A stretch of 64,000 nucleotides of DNA from Myxococcales bacterium (GCA_009692425.1 SHZF01000013.1:1-64000), one strand, 5' to 3'. Shown: positions 1 through 9,842, numbered from the stretch's first letter. Numbers and translations are program-made. The notes: generated from the sequence alone by a model not told the origin.

Positions 1-178
1 AGACGTCGATGGGAGTCTTGCCCTTGGGCACGCCGTCGAGCGAGACCTCAGCGCCCGGTGGCAGGCTGGCCACTGGCAACACGGCGCGCTCCGCCCTCAG
101 CAGCGTCGCGCAACCCGGTGTAATGGTCAGGACAGCGAGGCCGACGGCACAGAGGAGCAGGCGGGCAGGGCAGGTCAT
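1..178 (-). CDS. PEGA-domain lipoprotein, C-terminus cut off by the window edge
   Basis: Own minus-strand translation from ATG at 178: MTCPARLLLCAVGLAVLTITPGCATLLRAERAVLPVASLPPGAEVSLDGVPKGKTPIDV. Lipobox-like TPGC and a PEGA-like 'PGAEVSLDGVPKGKTPI' motif. Absent from the ORF track. Confidence 0.6.
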   Translation of the reverse strand, partial: MTCPARLLLCAVGLAVLTITPGCATLLRAERAVLPVASLPPGAEVSLDGVPKGKTPIDV

Positions 179-245
179 AGCGCCAGTGTATGAGGATGCG
201 TTCGAAAGAGCCATCGAGCGGCGCACACTGTGGCAATGGCGACCG

Positions 246-1337
246 CTACCGCTTCGATTTGGTCTTGCGCTTGGTGTCGAGCGCGGCCGGGTCCGAATCC
301 GTCACGGAGAAGTCGATGTCCTCGGGACCTTTTAGCTTGCGCCGCTTGACCATCTGGCGCACGCCGCCCAGCGACGGTCGCTCGAGCCAGGCCTGATACA
401 ACCGCAGCGACTGCACGTTGTAGCGGTAGTCCTTGTTCACGCTGAAAGTCGACAGCGTACGAATGACTCGGCTGCGCTCGTCGATCGGCAGCCCGCGCAT
501 GTTGGCGCGAAACGCCTTGCCGTACGGCCAGTACTCCTCGGCGTTCGACAGGTACAGCACGCGCACGGCCAGCCCGAGTTTGCGCGCCAGGTCGCCGATG
601 CCGAGCACGCCCTTGGGCCCGAGCAGGTCCGCCTGCAGCGACCGCGCGCGCCCCGTCTGCACCAGCCCGCGCACAAAGGCGTAGGTCGCGTCGTCGGTGA
701 GCCAGCACGGCACCTTGACGGTCTGCATCTGCTTTTTCACGAGCGCCAGGCGATAGGCGATGTTGCCCCGGTTGCGGCGGTACAGGTCGGCGTACCACTT
801 TCGCTTTGGCGCGTCGGCATAGTGGTGGGCGATGCACTCGAGGCCCTTCGCCTGGGCGCCGGCCTGCCAGAACGCCAGAAATTCTGCAGGCGTTGCAGCA
901 TCGAGCAGGAAGGCACGGTACACGGCGTGGAGGTCGTTCACCCACGGATCGTAGTCGAGAAAGATGGCGACTTCGGGGCGCACCCATCCCGCGAGCAGGT
1001 AGGCCTGGTCGGAGCCGACGCCGACGTAGACGCCGCCGAGGTCCTTGATCGTCGGGTACCACAGGTCCGCGTGGAACTCGTCGCCGGTGAGGTAGTGGCG
1101 CCCCTCGAACTCGGCCGAAATGCCGAGCAGTTTTTCAGCGGGCGGGTCGGTCGGCAACGTGTCCAGCACCGCCTGCCAGTCCGCCGGCAGCGCACCGGGC
1201 AGCGCACCGGGCAGGGCACCCGCCAGGGTCGCAGCCTCCGGGCGGACCGCGTACGCCGGCCAAGCGAACGCCGTCGCGGCGAGCAGTCCCACGCTGGCGG
1301 TGCCCCGACCCAAGCAGAACAAAGCAAGTCTTGTCAT
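246..1337 (-). CDS. Secreted hypothetical protein, possibly LIC_10091-like
   Basis: ORF 246..1430; internal ATG at 1337 gives signal peptide MTRLALFCLGRGTASVGLLAATAFAWPAYA. 'GGVYVGVGSDQAYLLAGWVRPEVAIFLDYDPWVNDLHAVYRAFL' resembles the LIC_10091-type family from memory. Confidence 0.5.
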   Translation of the reverse strand: MTRLALFCLGRGTASVGLLAATAFAWPAYAVRPEAATLAGALPGALPGALPADWQAVLDTLPTDPPAEKLLGISAEFEGRHYLTGDEFHADLWYPTIKDLGGVYVGVGSDQAYLLAGWVRPEVAIFLDYDPWVNDLHAVYRAFLLDAATPAEFLAFWQAGAQAKGLECIAHHYADAPKRKWYADLYRRNRGNIAYRLALVKKQMQTVKVPCWLTDDATYAFVRGLVQTGRARSLQADLLGPKGVLGIGDLARKLGLAVRVLYLSNAEEYWPYGKAFRANMRGLPIDERSRVIRTLSTFSVNKDYRYNVQSLRLYQAWLERPSLGGVRQMVKRRKLKGPEDIDFSVTDSDPAALDTKRKTKSKR

Positions 1338-1348
1338 GAAGGTACGTC

Positions 1349-2236
1349 TCACCCCAACTTCAGCGTCATGCCCTCGCGCGCGGCGAACACGATGACGCCA
1401 CTGCCCCAGCGCGCCACCCGCTCGCGGCATTCCCCGACGAGCGCATCGATGTGATCATCAGAATGCATCGGATCGTGATGGAAAATCGCAAGCTGACCCA
1501 CGCCGGCCTGCACTGCGAGGTCGGTCACGGTGGACGCCCGTGGATGGCCCCAGCCGACTTTTTTCACGTATTCGTCGTCCGTGTACTGCCCGTCGGCGAT
1601 CAACAAGTCGGCGCCGCGGCAGAACGCGACAAGTTCCGGGGGCAGTTCGCGCGGTGCCGCCAGGTCGCGTTGGGCCGCCGCCGGGTCGGCCAGACCGAGG
1701 TCGACCTCGTTGTCGGTGGAGTAGACCACGCGCACGCCGTCCTTTTCCAGCGAATACGCATAGCTGCCACCCGGGTGCCGCTGATCGAAACAGCGCACCG
1801 CGACCCCTTCGATGATCCGCCCGGTCGGCGGGCCGAGGTCCGACGCCACGATGTTCGCGTTCAGCGACGAGAAGTCGACCGGAAAGTAGTCCGAACTCAT
1901 TTGGCCGCTGAGCAGTTGGTGGTGGCGGCGGTCGCCGGTGAACGTGCCATAGATCGACAGGCGGCTGTTTGGCAGGTAGGCCGGCACGAAAAACGGAAAG
2001 CCCTGGATGTGGTCCCAGTGCATGTGGCTGAAGAGCATGTGCGCGCGCACAGGCGCCGGGCCGCGCTTGAGCAGGTCGACGCCCAGTTCGCGCAGTCCCG
2101 TGCCGCCGTCGAGCACGAACATCGAGTCGTCGATGCGGACTTCGACGCACGACGTGTTGCCGCCGTAGCGGTGCGTCTTGCGGCCCGGCGTCGGGATCGA
2201 TCCGCGGGTGCCCCAGAACCGGACGAAGCAGGACAT
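1349..2236 (-). CDS. MBL-fold metallo-hydrolase
   Basis: 295 aa; 'VRFWGTRGSIPTPG' N-terminus and metal motif HMHWDH; further His/Asp metal-ligand candidates downstream. Confidence 0.85.
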   Translation of the reverse strand: MSCFVRFWGTRGSIPTPGRKTHRYGGNTSCVEVRIDDSMFVLDGGTGLRELGVDLLKRGPAPVRAHMLFSHMHWDHIQGFPFFVPAYLPNSRLSIYGTFTGDRRHHQLLSGQMSSDYFPVDFSSLNANIVASDLGPPTGRIIEGVAVRCFDQRHPGGSYAYSLEKDGVRVVYSTDNEVDLGLADPAAAQRDLAAPRELPPELVAFCRGADLLIADGQYTDDEYVKKVGWGHPRASTVTDLAVQAGVGQLAIFHHDPMHSDDHIDALVGECRERVARWGSGVIVFAAREGMTLKLG

Positions 2237-2256
2237 GGAGGCTCGCTCCGCAGGGC

Positions 2257-2628
2257 CTAGCGACCCTCGAAATAGACGAAAAGCGCGTCGCTGAGCTGGA
2301 CCGTGTCTCCGTCGCGCAACTCCGCAGAATAAATACGGATTTCGTTCAAGTACAAGCCATTCGAACTGTCGAGGTCTGTCACCGTCCAGCCGTCGTCGCC
2401 GCGGTCGAGGCGCACGTGCTGACGCGACAGCGACGAGGACGGAATGCGCACTTCGGCCTCCGGGCTGCGGCCGATGATCAGGCTCGTGCCGCGCAACTCG
2501 ATCAACTGGGGTGCGCCGGGGCCCTCAACCTGCTGCAGTTGGTGGGACCGCACAGACGGGCGCGCAGTCAGCACCGGCACGGCCTGAGCGCGCGTCGCCG
2601 AATCGAGCGGGTCGTCGGGCAGGCTCAT
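2257..2628 (-). CDS. FHA-domain protein
   Basis: FHA core 'LIIGRSPEAEVRIPSSSLSRQHVRLDRGDDGWTVTDLDSSNGLYLNEIRI'. Start at MSLPDDPLDS chosen; the longer ORF reaches 2748. Confidence 0.85.
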   Translation of the reverse strand: MSLPDDPLDSATRAQAVPVLTARPSVRSHQLQQVEGPGAPQLIELRGTSLIIGRSPEAEVRIPSSSLSRQHVRLDRGDDGWTVTDLDSSNGLYLNEIRIYSAELRDGDTVQLSDALFVYFEGR

Positions 2629-2769
2629 GGCGTCGAGATTCTCCAGCGCGACGAAGTGGGGCGGGCGCGCACCCGACCCGTGTCGGAAACGGTAGCGCGC
2701 CTGCTGCGCCGCCGCAATCCCCTCACCACGGAGCTTGCCCGATCGCACGCGCTCCCGTAGCGTCCGCGC

Positions 2770-3756
2770 ATGAGCCGATCGCCGTTGCCTGCCCTGTCCT
2801 GTACCCGGTGTCGTCGTGCGGTGGTCCGGCTGGCGTGGACCAGCATGCTTGGCGCCTTTGCTGTGCCCGTTGGGAGCCGCGCTGCACCGCCGGGCCCTGT
2901 GTCAACGCTGGCAACTCCTGTCCCGGCGCCGCACGCCGTCGCCCAGCCGCCACCCGGCGTCCCGTGCGGTGCTGCGCCGACGGGCATGGCGTGCATCCCG
3001 GCCGGCGCCTTCACGATGGGGCGCGACGACGGGCCGCCTAACGAGCGGCCGGCGCACCGCGTGTGGGTCCAGGCGTTCTACCTTGACACCCACGAGGTCA
3101 CGTTCGCCGACTACCAGCGCTGCGCCAAGGCCAACGCGTGTGAGGCGCGTCGCCCGATCTACAGCGATTTCAACCGCCCGCGCCAGCCCATGGTTGCGGT
3201 CACGTGGCATCAGGCGGTCCAGTACTGCCGCTGGGCCGGCAAGCGCCTGCCGAGCGAGGCGCAGTGGGAGAAGGCCGCGCGCGGTGCCGACGGCGACCTC
3301 TATCCGTGGGGCAACGAGCCGGCGACGTGCGAGCGCGCCATCATCCAAGACGCGCGCGGCCGTTCCTGCGGCGTGCCCAAGGCCGGGCTGGCGCGCCTGG
3401 CCGACGTCGGCCGCACGTTCGAGGTGGGCGCGCGGGGCCCGTTCCGCTACGGCTTGTACGACCTCGTCGGCAACTCGTGGGAGTGGGTCGCCGATTGGTT
3501 CGCCGGCAACTACGCAGGCTGCGGGTCGGCGTGCGAGGGCGTGGAGCCGCGTGGGCCCTGCGGCGACCGGCCCGGCGGGCTCGACAAGTGCCCGGGAAGA
3601 AGAGAAAAAGTCTTGCGCGGTGGTTCCTGGTATTGGGACGCCAGCCAGGCCACGGGCACCTTTCGGCGGCCGTATGTGCCAGAAAACGAACCGGTGTCGC
3701 ACTTCGGCTTTCGTTGCGCGGCGACCGGTGACGATGCCGCGCGGCTGGCCAGATGA
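2770..3756 (+). CDS. SUMF1/formylglycine-generating-enzyme-like domain protein, secreted
   Basis: 'GMACIPAGAFTMGRDDGPPNERPAHRVWVQAFYLDTHEVTFADYQRC...GLYDLVGNSWEWVADWF...VLRGGSW'; N-terminal signal-like segment. Confidence 0.85.
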   Translation: MSRSPLPALSCTRCRRAVVRLAWTSMLGAFAVPVGSRAAPPGPVSTLATPVPAPHAVAQPPPGVPCGAAPTGMACIPAGAFTMGRDDGPPNERPAHRVWVQAFYLDTHEVTFADYQRCAKANACEARRPIYSDFNRPRQPMVAVTWHQAVQYCRWAGKRLPSEAQWEKAARGADGDLYPWGNEPATCERAIIQDARGRSCGVPKAGLARLADVGRTFEVGARGPFRYGLYDLVGNSWEWVADWFAGNYAGCGSACEGVEPRGPCGDRPGGLDKCPGRREKVLRGGSWYWDASQATGTFRRPYVPENEPVSHFGFRCAATGDDAARLAR

Positions 3757-5822
3757 GGGCTCAGTTGCTGGGCGCACGAGCCTGGACGGCACGCGCCAGA
3801 ACGGCAGTCGCCCTGGTGGCGGGTTTGATCGTGGCGGCGACACCCGGCGTCCACGCGCTGACGTCGGCAATCGACAGCGGCGAGTCGGTGCTGGTCGGCC
3901 CGAAGGCCGTAGTGGCCGAGGCCGATGTTCTGGGCGCATGGCTGCAATCGGGGGAGCGCATCGGGCTGCGCAGCGCCGACCCCGGCCAGCACCACTGGTG
4001 GCTGCCGCGCGGTTCGGCGGCCCAACTGGGCGACGGTTTTGCGCGCTTTCGCGTGGACGTCCCGCGTGCCGGGCGGGTCGGCCTTGTCGTGCGCGCCACG
4101 GTTGCCTTGCGCGATGTCGGCGCTTCGTCGGGCTACGCGCTCTCGATCGGCAAGGGCGACATCGGCTGGCAGCGCTGCGACCGCGGCCGTTGGCGCCCGT
4201 TGGACCGCCCGACGCCCGTGCCCGCGCTGGCGACGCAGCAAACCGTCGAGGTCCAGGTGTGGATGGTCGGGCCGCACCTTGGCGCCGAGATCCTCGACGG
4301 CGCGACGCTGAGTCCCTTGGCGTCAGCGAGCGCGACGGATCGCACGTATGCGACGGGGCGCGTGGGGCTCTACGTGTTCTCTCGCAAGGGCACGGGGCCC
4401 GCGCTGACCCGGCTGTCGACGCGGCCTGCCGCCTTGCCGAAGGTCCAAGGCGCGGTGCCGTACGAGCCGACCGGTGGTTGGCGCTTTGCCCGCTGGACAC
4501 CCGCCGCGGCCGCCAACCTGCCGCCGCCGCTGCGGACCCAAGCCAGCCCGGTCGATGGGGTGACGGGGGTACCGCCCGTGTGGAAACTCAGCGTCGCCGC
4601 CGCAGAATGGGCCGCGCGCGAGCACGGGCGCTCCGTGGCGCTCGCGGGCGACGTGCCGGTGGGTTGGCTCGACCCGAGTTGGCCCGACGCCGCGCGACTC
4701 GACGGGGAACTCCAGACGATGACGGCGACGAGCGGCGGCCGCTGCCGCATCGAGACGATCGGCCGCACGCACCAGGGGCGACCGCTGCGTGCCGTGCGGG
4801 CCGCCCGCCCGGGTGCCGACCGCACCCGCCAGCCCGCAGTCCTGTTGTCCGGCGGCATCCACGGCGACGAATTGCTGGCCGTTGCCATCGCCATGGACGC
4901 CGCCGCTGCCCTGTGCCGCCCGGATTCCACCGACCCCGGGCTGCGCGCCTGGGCCGATGCCTTGCACGTATGGATCGTGCCGGTCGTGAACCCCGATGGC
5001 ATCGACGCGTTCCTGCACACGTCGGAGGCGGCCGGGCGCAAGAATGGCCAGGGCCACGGCGACCCCGAACTGGGTGGCGGCGCGGGCGTCGATTTGAATC
5101 GCAACTTTCCGTTTCACTGGGGCGCTTTGGGCGAGGTCGGCAGCCGGAGTCCGCCGCGCGACGATTGGTACCGCGGCCCACGGCCCGGCTCCGAGCCCGA
5201 GACCCAGGCCCTGATGGCGCTGGCCGAGCGCGAGCGCTTCGTGGCGGCCCTCAGCCTGCACACCTGGGGCACGGTCGTGCTGGCGCCCTACACGATCGAC
5301 GGCGTGCGCGGGCCCGAACCGGACGAGGCGTGGGCGGTCGCGCTCGACGTGGCGCGGGCGGCGCCGGTGCAGCCCAACGGGCGGCGCTATCGGGTGCAGC
5401 GCAACATCTACCCGGTCGACGGCGTCGAGCAGGACTGGCTCCGGCACACCTACGGCACCGTCGCCCTGCTCGCCGAGGCCGCGCTGCACAACCCCTTCGA
5501 CCGCGGCCAGCGTACGGCGACGATCGAGGCCACCCGGCCGCTGTGGCGGGCCCTGTTGGGGCGCGTGGCGGCTGGGCCACGGGTGTCGGGGCGGGCATTC
5601 GGCGCCGACGGTCGGCCGGCGCACGTCGAGGTGCGCGTAGCGGGGCAGGTGCTACACGAGGGCGAGCGCTGGACCACACGGCCCGACGACGGCCGCTTCG
5701 ACCGACTGTTGGCGCGGACTGGCCCGGCAACGCTGCAGTTCGTCCGGCCTGGTCTGCCCACGCTCGAGTTGGCCTTGGCAGTCACCGGCGTAGTGGAGAA
5801 TCTCGACGTGCGGTTGCCGTAG
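3753..5822 (+). CDS. Secreted M14-family zinc carboxypeptidase
   Basis: 689 aa; 'LLSGGIHGDELLAVAI' (HxxE), 'GVDLNRNFPFHWG', 'LSLHTWG', C-terminal 'TVALLAEAAL'. ATGA overlap with the upstream SUMF1-like gene. Confidence 0.85.
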   Translation: MRAQLLGARAWTARARTAVALVAGLIVAATPGVHALTSAIDSGESVLVGPKAVVAEADVLGAWLQSGERIGLRSADPGQHHWWLPRGSAAQLGDGFARFRVDVPRAGRVGLVVRATVALRDVGASSGYALSIGKGDIGWQRCDRGRWRPLDRPTPVPALATQQTVEVQVWMVGPHLGAEILDGATLSPLASASATDRTYATGRVGLYVFSRKGTGPALTRLSTRPAALPKVQGAVPYEPTGGWRFARWTPAAAANLPPPLRTQASPVDGVTGVPPVWKLSVAAAEWAAREHGRSVALAGDVPVGWLDPSWPDAARLDGELQTMTATSGGRCRIETIGRTHQGRPLRAVRAARPGADRTRQPAVLLSGGIHGDELLAVAIAMDAAAALCRPDSTDPGLRAWADALHVWIVPVVNPDGIDAFLHTSEAAGRKNGQGHGDPELGGGAGVDLNRNFPFHWGALGEVGSRSPPRDDWYRGPRPGSEPETQALMALAERERFVAALSLHTWGTVVLAPYTIDGVRGPEPDEAWAVALDVARAAPVQPNGRRYRVQRNIYPVDGVEQDWLRHTYGTVALLAEAALHNPFDRGQRTATIEATRPLWRALLGRVAAGPRVSGRAFGADGRPAHVEVRVAGQVLHEGERWTTRPDDGRFDRLLARTGPATLQFVRPGLPTLELALAVTGVVENLDVRLP

Positions 5823-5878
5823 CCAGCGCGACGTCCGGCCCGCCGCCAGTCCGGGACTTCCGTGCCCCTGCCAGGCCG

Positions 5879-8212
5879 CTATTTCTTGCAGGCCGTCAAC
5901 CCACCTTGCGGCGTCGCGGGGTGGATGTAGCACTTCGTGATGCACAGGTCCTTGCCGGCCGCGTCCCACATCTTGCCGGCCTTCGGGTTGCCGGGGTCCT
6001 TCTTCACGAGACACGCATCGCCCGACTGCTTGCACGCCTCGACGACGGGCTTGGTGCCACCCGCCTCGGCGTTGGGCCAGTTGATCTTGCCGACGTACCA
6101 CATGTCGAGCAGGTCCATCCGCACGTCGAGGTACGACGCCGCCAGGTTGCCCAGCACGTACACCTTGACCGTCGCATACGTCTCGCCATAGCCGTGGTCG
6201 TTCCAGTAGTGCACCCCCAACGGGTAGGCGAACGGCTTTTCGGGCGTGCCCTCGGGGATGTCGAAGTTGATGTTTTCCGGGCCGCCGCCGTCGGTGTCAT
6301 CGCGATCGAGCCGGGGGTTGTCCGCGGTGTCGCCGGCCTTGCCCCACTCGGGCAACGGATTGAACCAGAACGTATCGAAAACACTATGGAACCACGGGTC
6401 CGGCGCGCCGTCACAGTCGAGGTCTGGCCCGCTCGCGAACGGGTGCGTGACGTGGAGGTCGACGTCGGCGCCGGCGGCGGGTCCTTCGTCGGTCTCGTCC
6501 TTGTCGCCCGGCGTCTTCCACAGCAGTTCGACGTGCAGGTACGAACTCGGCACGACCAGCACGGTCACGCACGTCGCCTCGCACGAATCCAGTCCCGATG
6601 CATCCTGTACCTTCAGGCAAATCTGGTATTCCCCGGCGGCGTTGACCGCAAGCGTCGGGTTGGGGAAGTCGGCGCTCGGCACGAACTTGCCCTGCGACCC
6701 CTTCGGCTCCTTCTTGAGCGACCAAGTGTAGCTGGCGATGGTACCGCCGCCGGGTGCGACGCTCTTGTCGCCGATCAACTGCAGGATCGTCTGCGGCTCG
6801 ACCTGCTCCACCGGCACGCCCTTTGACGTCACGCCGACCTTCGCCTCCGGGCACGCCTTCTTGACGCCCACCCCTTCGAGCGAAAGGCCCTTGCTGACGA
6901 CGTTGGCCGCGAACACCAGCGTGCCCACGTCGGGCGTCGGGCTCTGCGTCGATGGGTCGACCGGATTGACCTGTGACGGCGTGTAGACGGCCTTCAAGTC
7001 CACCGATTCGTTCGTTGCCAACAGCAGCGGCTGGTTGACGCTCGGCCCCGTCTTGGGGTCGACGCCCGGCACGCCCTGCCAGTCGACCTTGAAGTTGTCC
7101 GACGACCCTGCCTTCAGCGTGACGGCCGAAATCTCCAGCACCTCGTTGCCGCAGCTCTTGACGACGATCTTGCCGGGCGCGCTGCCGCCGACGACGACGG
7201 CGCCGAAGTTCAGCTTGGGCCATGGCTTGATCTCCAGGCACGGGACCGCCGAGTTCGCTTTCAGGTTGACGGGCTTGCCACCGATCGGCGTCGCCGGGTC
7301 ATTGGACTGCACCTTCAGCGTCGTGAACTTCGCCTTCTCGTCGGTCGGCACGAAACAGACCTCGAACTCCATCGACTTGCCCGGCTGCAACTCGCGCGGC
7401 GGGTCGAACACGACGGGCGCGCCAGTCTTCCACACGGTCTTGCCATCGGTCAGCGTGAACGTGGCCTCGGCGGTCTCGAAGTCGAGCTTCGGCACGAGCA
7501 GCAGGGCGTCGCCGGTATTCGACAGGGTCAGCTTGCGGCACTCCGACTTGCCGACCTGTACGTAGGGGAACACGACATCGTTTGGCGCGATGCCCAGTTG
7601 CGGCTTGCCGAGCACGGTCTGCACGCCGAAGCACATCGGCTTGGTCGCGTCCTTCCAGTCCGGGTCGCCGATAAGCGTGAAGCACACGTTGGCGGCGCGC
7701 TTTGCCGGGTCCCCGTGCTTGTAGCGCAGGCGAAAATTCTCTTGCGCCACCAACCCCTGGCCGGGCTCAGCGCCGGCGGGACCGACGCGCTTCCACTTGT
7801 CTTTCATGGCGGCGCAGGCCTTGCCGCCCGTGCCATCGAAGCACTCGAACGATTGGGCGTCGTTGCCTTCGACGCGGATGTCGACGATGCGCAGCGCAGC
7901 GCCCGTGGTCGTGCTCGTATTGTTCGTGATCGTGAACTCGACGGTCTGCAGGGCGCTCACCTGCAGCGCGCCGACCGGCACATCGACGGTGCCCGCCGCA
8001 GGAACGAGCTTGCCGGTGGCGACGTGGCGCACTTCGATGCGGGCGCGACAGTCGAGGCCCTTGGCACCGTTGATGCAGCCTTCGACGACGGTCGTCGATG
8101 CCGCGCCCGCGACTTCTTCGGAGCATCCAGTGGCGGTGATGCCGAGCGCGACGCCGACCGCCGCGACGGCGCGGGCGAAGGCTGGCGGGCAACGGACGGG
8201 TGCTGCTTGCAT
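5879..8212 (-). CDS. Lipoprotein with ASH/choice-of-anchor-D-type and PKD-like beta domains
   Basis: MQAAPVRCPPAFARAVAAVGVALGITATGC lipobox; 'GIAPNDVVFPYVQVGKSECRKLTLSNTGDALL' and 'LNFGAVVVGGSAPGKIVVKSCGNEVLEI' repeats; 'SYTWSLKKEPKGSQGKF...AAGEYQICLKVQDASG' PKD-like. An alternative start lies at 8263. Confidence 0.7.
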   Translation of the reverse strand: MQAAPVRCPPAFARAVAAVGVALGITATGCSEEVAGAASTTVVEGCINGAKGLDCRARIEVRHVATGKLVPAAGTVDVPVGALQVSALQTVEFTITNNTSTTTGAALRIVDIRVEGNDAQSFECFDGTGGKACAAMKDKWKRVGPAGAEPGQGLVAQENFRLRYKHGDPAKRAANVCFTLIGDPDWKDATKPMCFGVQTVLGKPQLGIAPNDVVFPYVQVGKSECRKLTLSNTGDALLLVPKLDFETAEATFTLTDGKTVWKTGAPVVFDPPRELQPGKSMEFEVCFVPTDEKAKFTTLKVQSNDPATPIGGKPVNLKANSAVPCLEIKPWPKLNFGAVVVGGSAPGKIVVKSCGNEVLEISAVTLKAGSSDNFKVDWQGVPGVDPKTGPSVNQPLLLATNESVDLKAVYTPSQVNPVDPSTQSPTPDVGTLVFAANVVSKGLSLEGVGVKKACPEAKVGVTSKGVPVEQVEPQTILQLIGDKSVAPGGGTIASYTWSLKKEPKGSQGKFVPSADFPNPTLAVNAAGEYQICLKVQDASGLDSCEATCVTVLVVPSSYLHVELLWKTPGDKDETDEGPAAGADVDLHVTHPFASGPDLDCDGAPDPWFHSVFDTFWFNPLPEWGKAGDTADNPRLDRDDTDGGGPENINFDIPEGTPEKPFAYPLGVHYWNDHGYGETYATVKVYVLGNLAASYLDVRMDLLDMWYVGKINWPNAEAGGTKPVVEACKQSGDACLVKKDPGNPKAGKMWDAAGKDLCITKCYIHPATPQGGLTACKK

Positions 8213-8336
8213 TTTGCTCCTGCCGCCCGCTCGGGAAGGGCGGAAGCGATCCAGACCCTTCATGGTGCGGGAGGCCGGCGGGCGGTGCAAGGAGGTTCTG
8301 GCACGGCAGCAGCCTGCGCCCTGTCGAGCGAGTGGC

Positions 8337-9683
8337 CTACACGACGCGCTTCCGCCGCCGCGCCAACGCCAGCCCGAGCGCCAGAAGCGCCAGAAGCGCC
8401 CACCACGCACCAGCCGGAGTCGAGGTCGGCGCAGCCGTACACCCGCTCGAAGCCACCCGCGGATTCGTCACCACCGGGCCCACGCCCGGCTTGACGCCCG
8501 CGTCGGTCGCGCCGCCCGTCGCAGAATCGGACGCTCCACCGGCGCCGCCGTCCGTTCCCACGGCCCCGCCACCGTCCACACCCGGCGTTCCAGCACCCGC
8601 ATCGGCCCCGCCGGCCGCGTCCGCTCCGCCCGCCGGGGTGCCCGCATCGGCCGTAGAGGTGCCGCCGACGCAGCCGCTCGGTGTGCACACCCCGCCGTTG
8701 GCGCACGCGCCCTTGCACTTGCCCTTGCACCCGTCGTCGTCGCCGCACATCTTGCCGGTGCAGTTCGCTGTGCACGCCGCAGCGCCGCACACGGTGGCCT
8801 GGTCGGGGCAGCACGTACCCTTCTGCACGCAGCCGGGGTCGCAGTCGCAGGTGCCGACGCCCTTGCCCTTGCAGTCCGTGCCCTTGCACGTGCCCGAAGG
8901 CTTGCACTCTGTCAGGTAATCCATGCAGCAGTCTTTGGCCCCCTCGCACTCCGCATCGCACTGGCATGCCGACTTGTCGCCGAGGAACTTGCCGCACTGG
9001 CCCTTGCACGACGGGCCGACGGGCGCGGCACACAACTTGTCGTAGTCCGCGCAGCAGTCGCCGTACTGCTTGCACTCCTTGTCGCAGTTGCAGGGGGCGC
9101 TGTTGCCGAGGAAATTGCCGCACTGGCCCTGGCACGAGCCTTTCGTCGGGTCGTTGCACGCCTTGTAGCCGCAGTCCTGCACGGGCGTGTACAGCTTGCC
9201 GCCGGCCGTTGCGGCCTGCTTCGTGACGCACGCCTGGTCCTTGGCCAGCAGGCACGCGACCAACTTCTTGCAGTCGGCATCGGCCTTGCACGCGGCGGTC
9301 TGCGCGGCGCACTTCGTGTCCCAGCACGGGTTTTCGTTGAACGAGCCTCCACCGCCGTCTATCGGCGTGATGTCGGCCGTCGTGATGTCGGTCTGGATGC
9401 CGTCGGCAGAGCCTGTGTCGGGCGTAATGGCCGCATCGGCGGTCGCGGTCGCGGTTGCGTCCGTGGCCAAGGCTGCGTCTCCCGAGGCTCCGGCATCCTG
9501 AATGAGCGCGGCATCGGTCGCGGTCGCGTCCGTGGCCAAGGCTGCGTCCCCCGAGGCTCCGGCATCCTGAATGAGCGCGGCATCGGTCGCGCCGGCGTCC
9601 GCTTCGGCCATGGCCGGCGGGGCGGTCAGGGCACTCAGGGCAAGAACGCCCAACGTGACGGCTGCAAACAGATCGACGCGCAT
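8337..9683 (-). CDS. Secreted Cys-rich protein with somatomedin-B-like domains and MYXO-CTERM tail
   Basis: MRVDLFAAVTLGVLALSALTAPPAMAEA signal; SMB-like units 'CQGQCGNFLGNSAPCNCDKECKQYGDCCADYDKLC' and 'CKGQCGKFLGDKSACQCDAECEGAKDCCMDYLTEC'; C-terminus 'SSGCTAAPTSTPAGAWWALLALLALGLALARRRKRVV'. Confidence 0.8.
   Translation of the reverse strand: MRVDLFAAVTLGVLALSALTAPPAMAEADAGATDAALIQDAGASGDAALATDATATDAALIQDAGASGDAALATDATATATADAAITPDTGSADGIQTDITTADITPIDGGGGSFNENPCWDTKCAAQTAACKADADCKKLVACLLAKDQACVTKQAATAGGKLYTPVQDCGYKACNDPTKGSCQGQCGNFLGNSAPCNCDKECKQYGDCCADYDKLCAAPVGPSCKGQCGKFLGDKSACQCDAECEGAKDCCMDYLTECKPSGTCKGTDCKGKGVGTCDCDPGCVQKGTCCPDQATVCGAAACTANCTGKMCGDDDGCKGKCKGACANGGVCTPSGCVGGTSTADAGTPAGGADAAGGADAGAGTPGVDGGGAVGTDGGAGGASDSATGGATDAGVKPGVGPVVTNPRVASSGCTAAPTSTPAGAWWALLALLALGLALARRRKRVV
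9457..9590. repeat. Two copies of a 69-bp tandem repeat (23 aa) in the Ala/Asp-rich linker of the MYXO-CTERM protein
   Basis: 'gcgtccgtggccaaggctgcgtc..cccgaggctccggcatcctgaatgagcgcggcatcggtcgc' occurs at 9457 and again at 9526; protein (DAALIQDAGASGDAALATDATAT)x2. Confidence 0.9.
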
Positions 9684-9802
9684 CGGACACTCCGGAGTTT
9701 GATCGGGCATTGAGGGCGCAACTGGACGCAAAGTCCAACGCGGCGGGGCAGTACGGTAGCCCATTTTAGCCGGGGGTCGCAAGGAAATTCTGCGTGTTGC
9801 GC

Positions 9803-9842
9803 CGGCCCAGCACGAGCCTACCCGGCCCAGCACGAGCCTACC
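9803..9842. repeat. Perfect 20-bp tandem duplication at the 3' end of the GH19-like gene
   Basis: (cggcccagcacgagcctacc)x2; the second copy contains the stop codon. Confidence 0.9.

Noticed and set aside
2816-6826. 1336-aa plus-strand ORF
   Set aside because: Out-of-frame overlap of the SUMF1-like and M14 genes; Arg/Ala-rich composition without domains.
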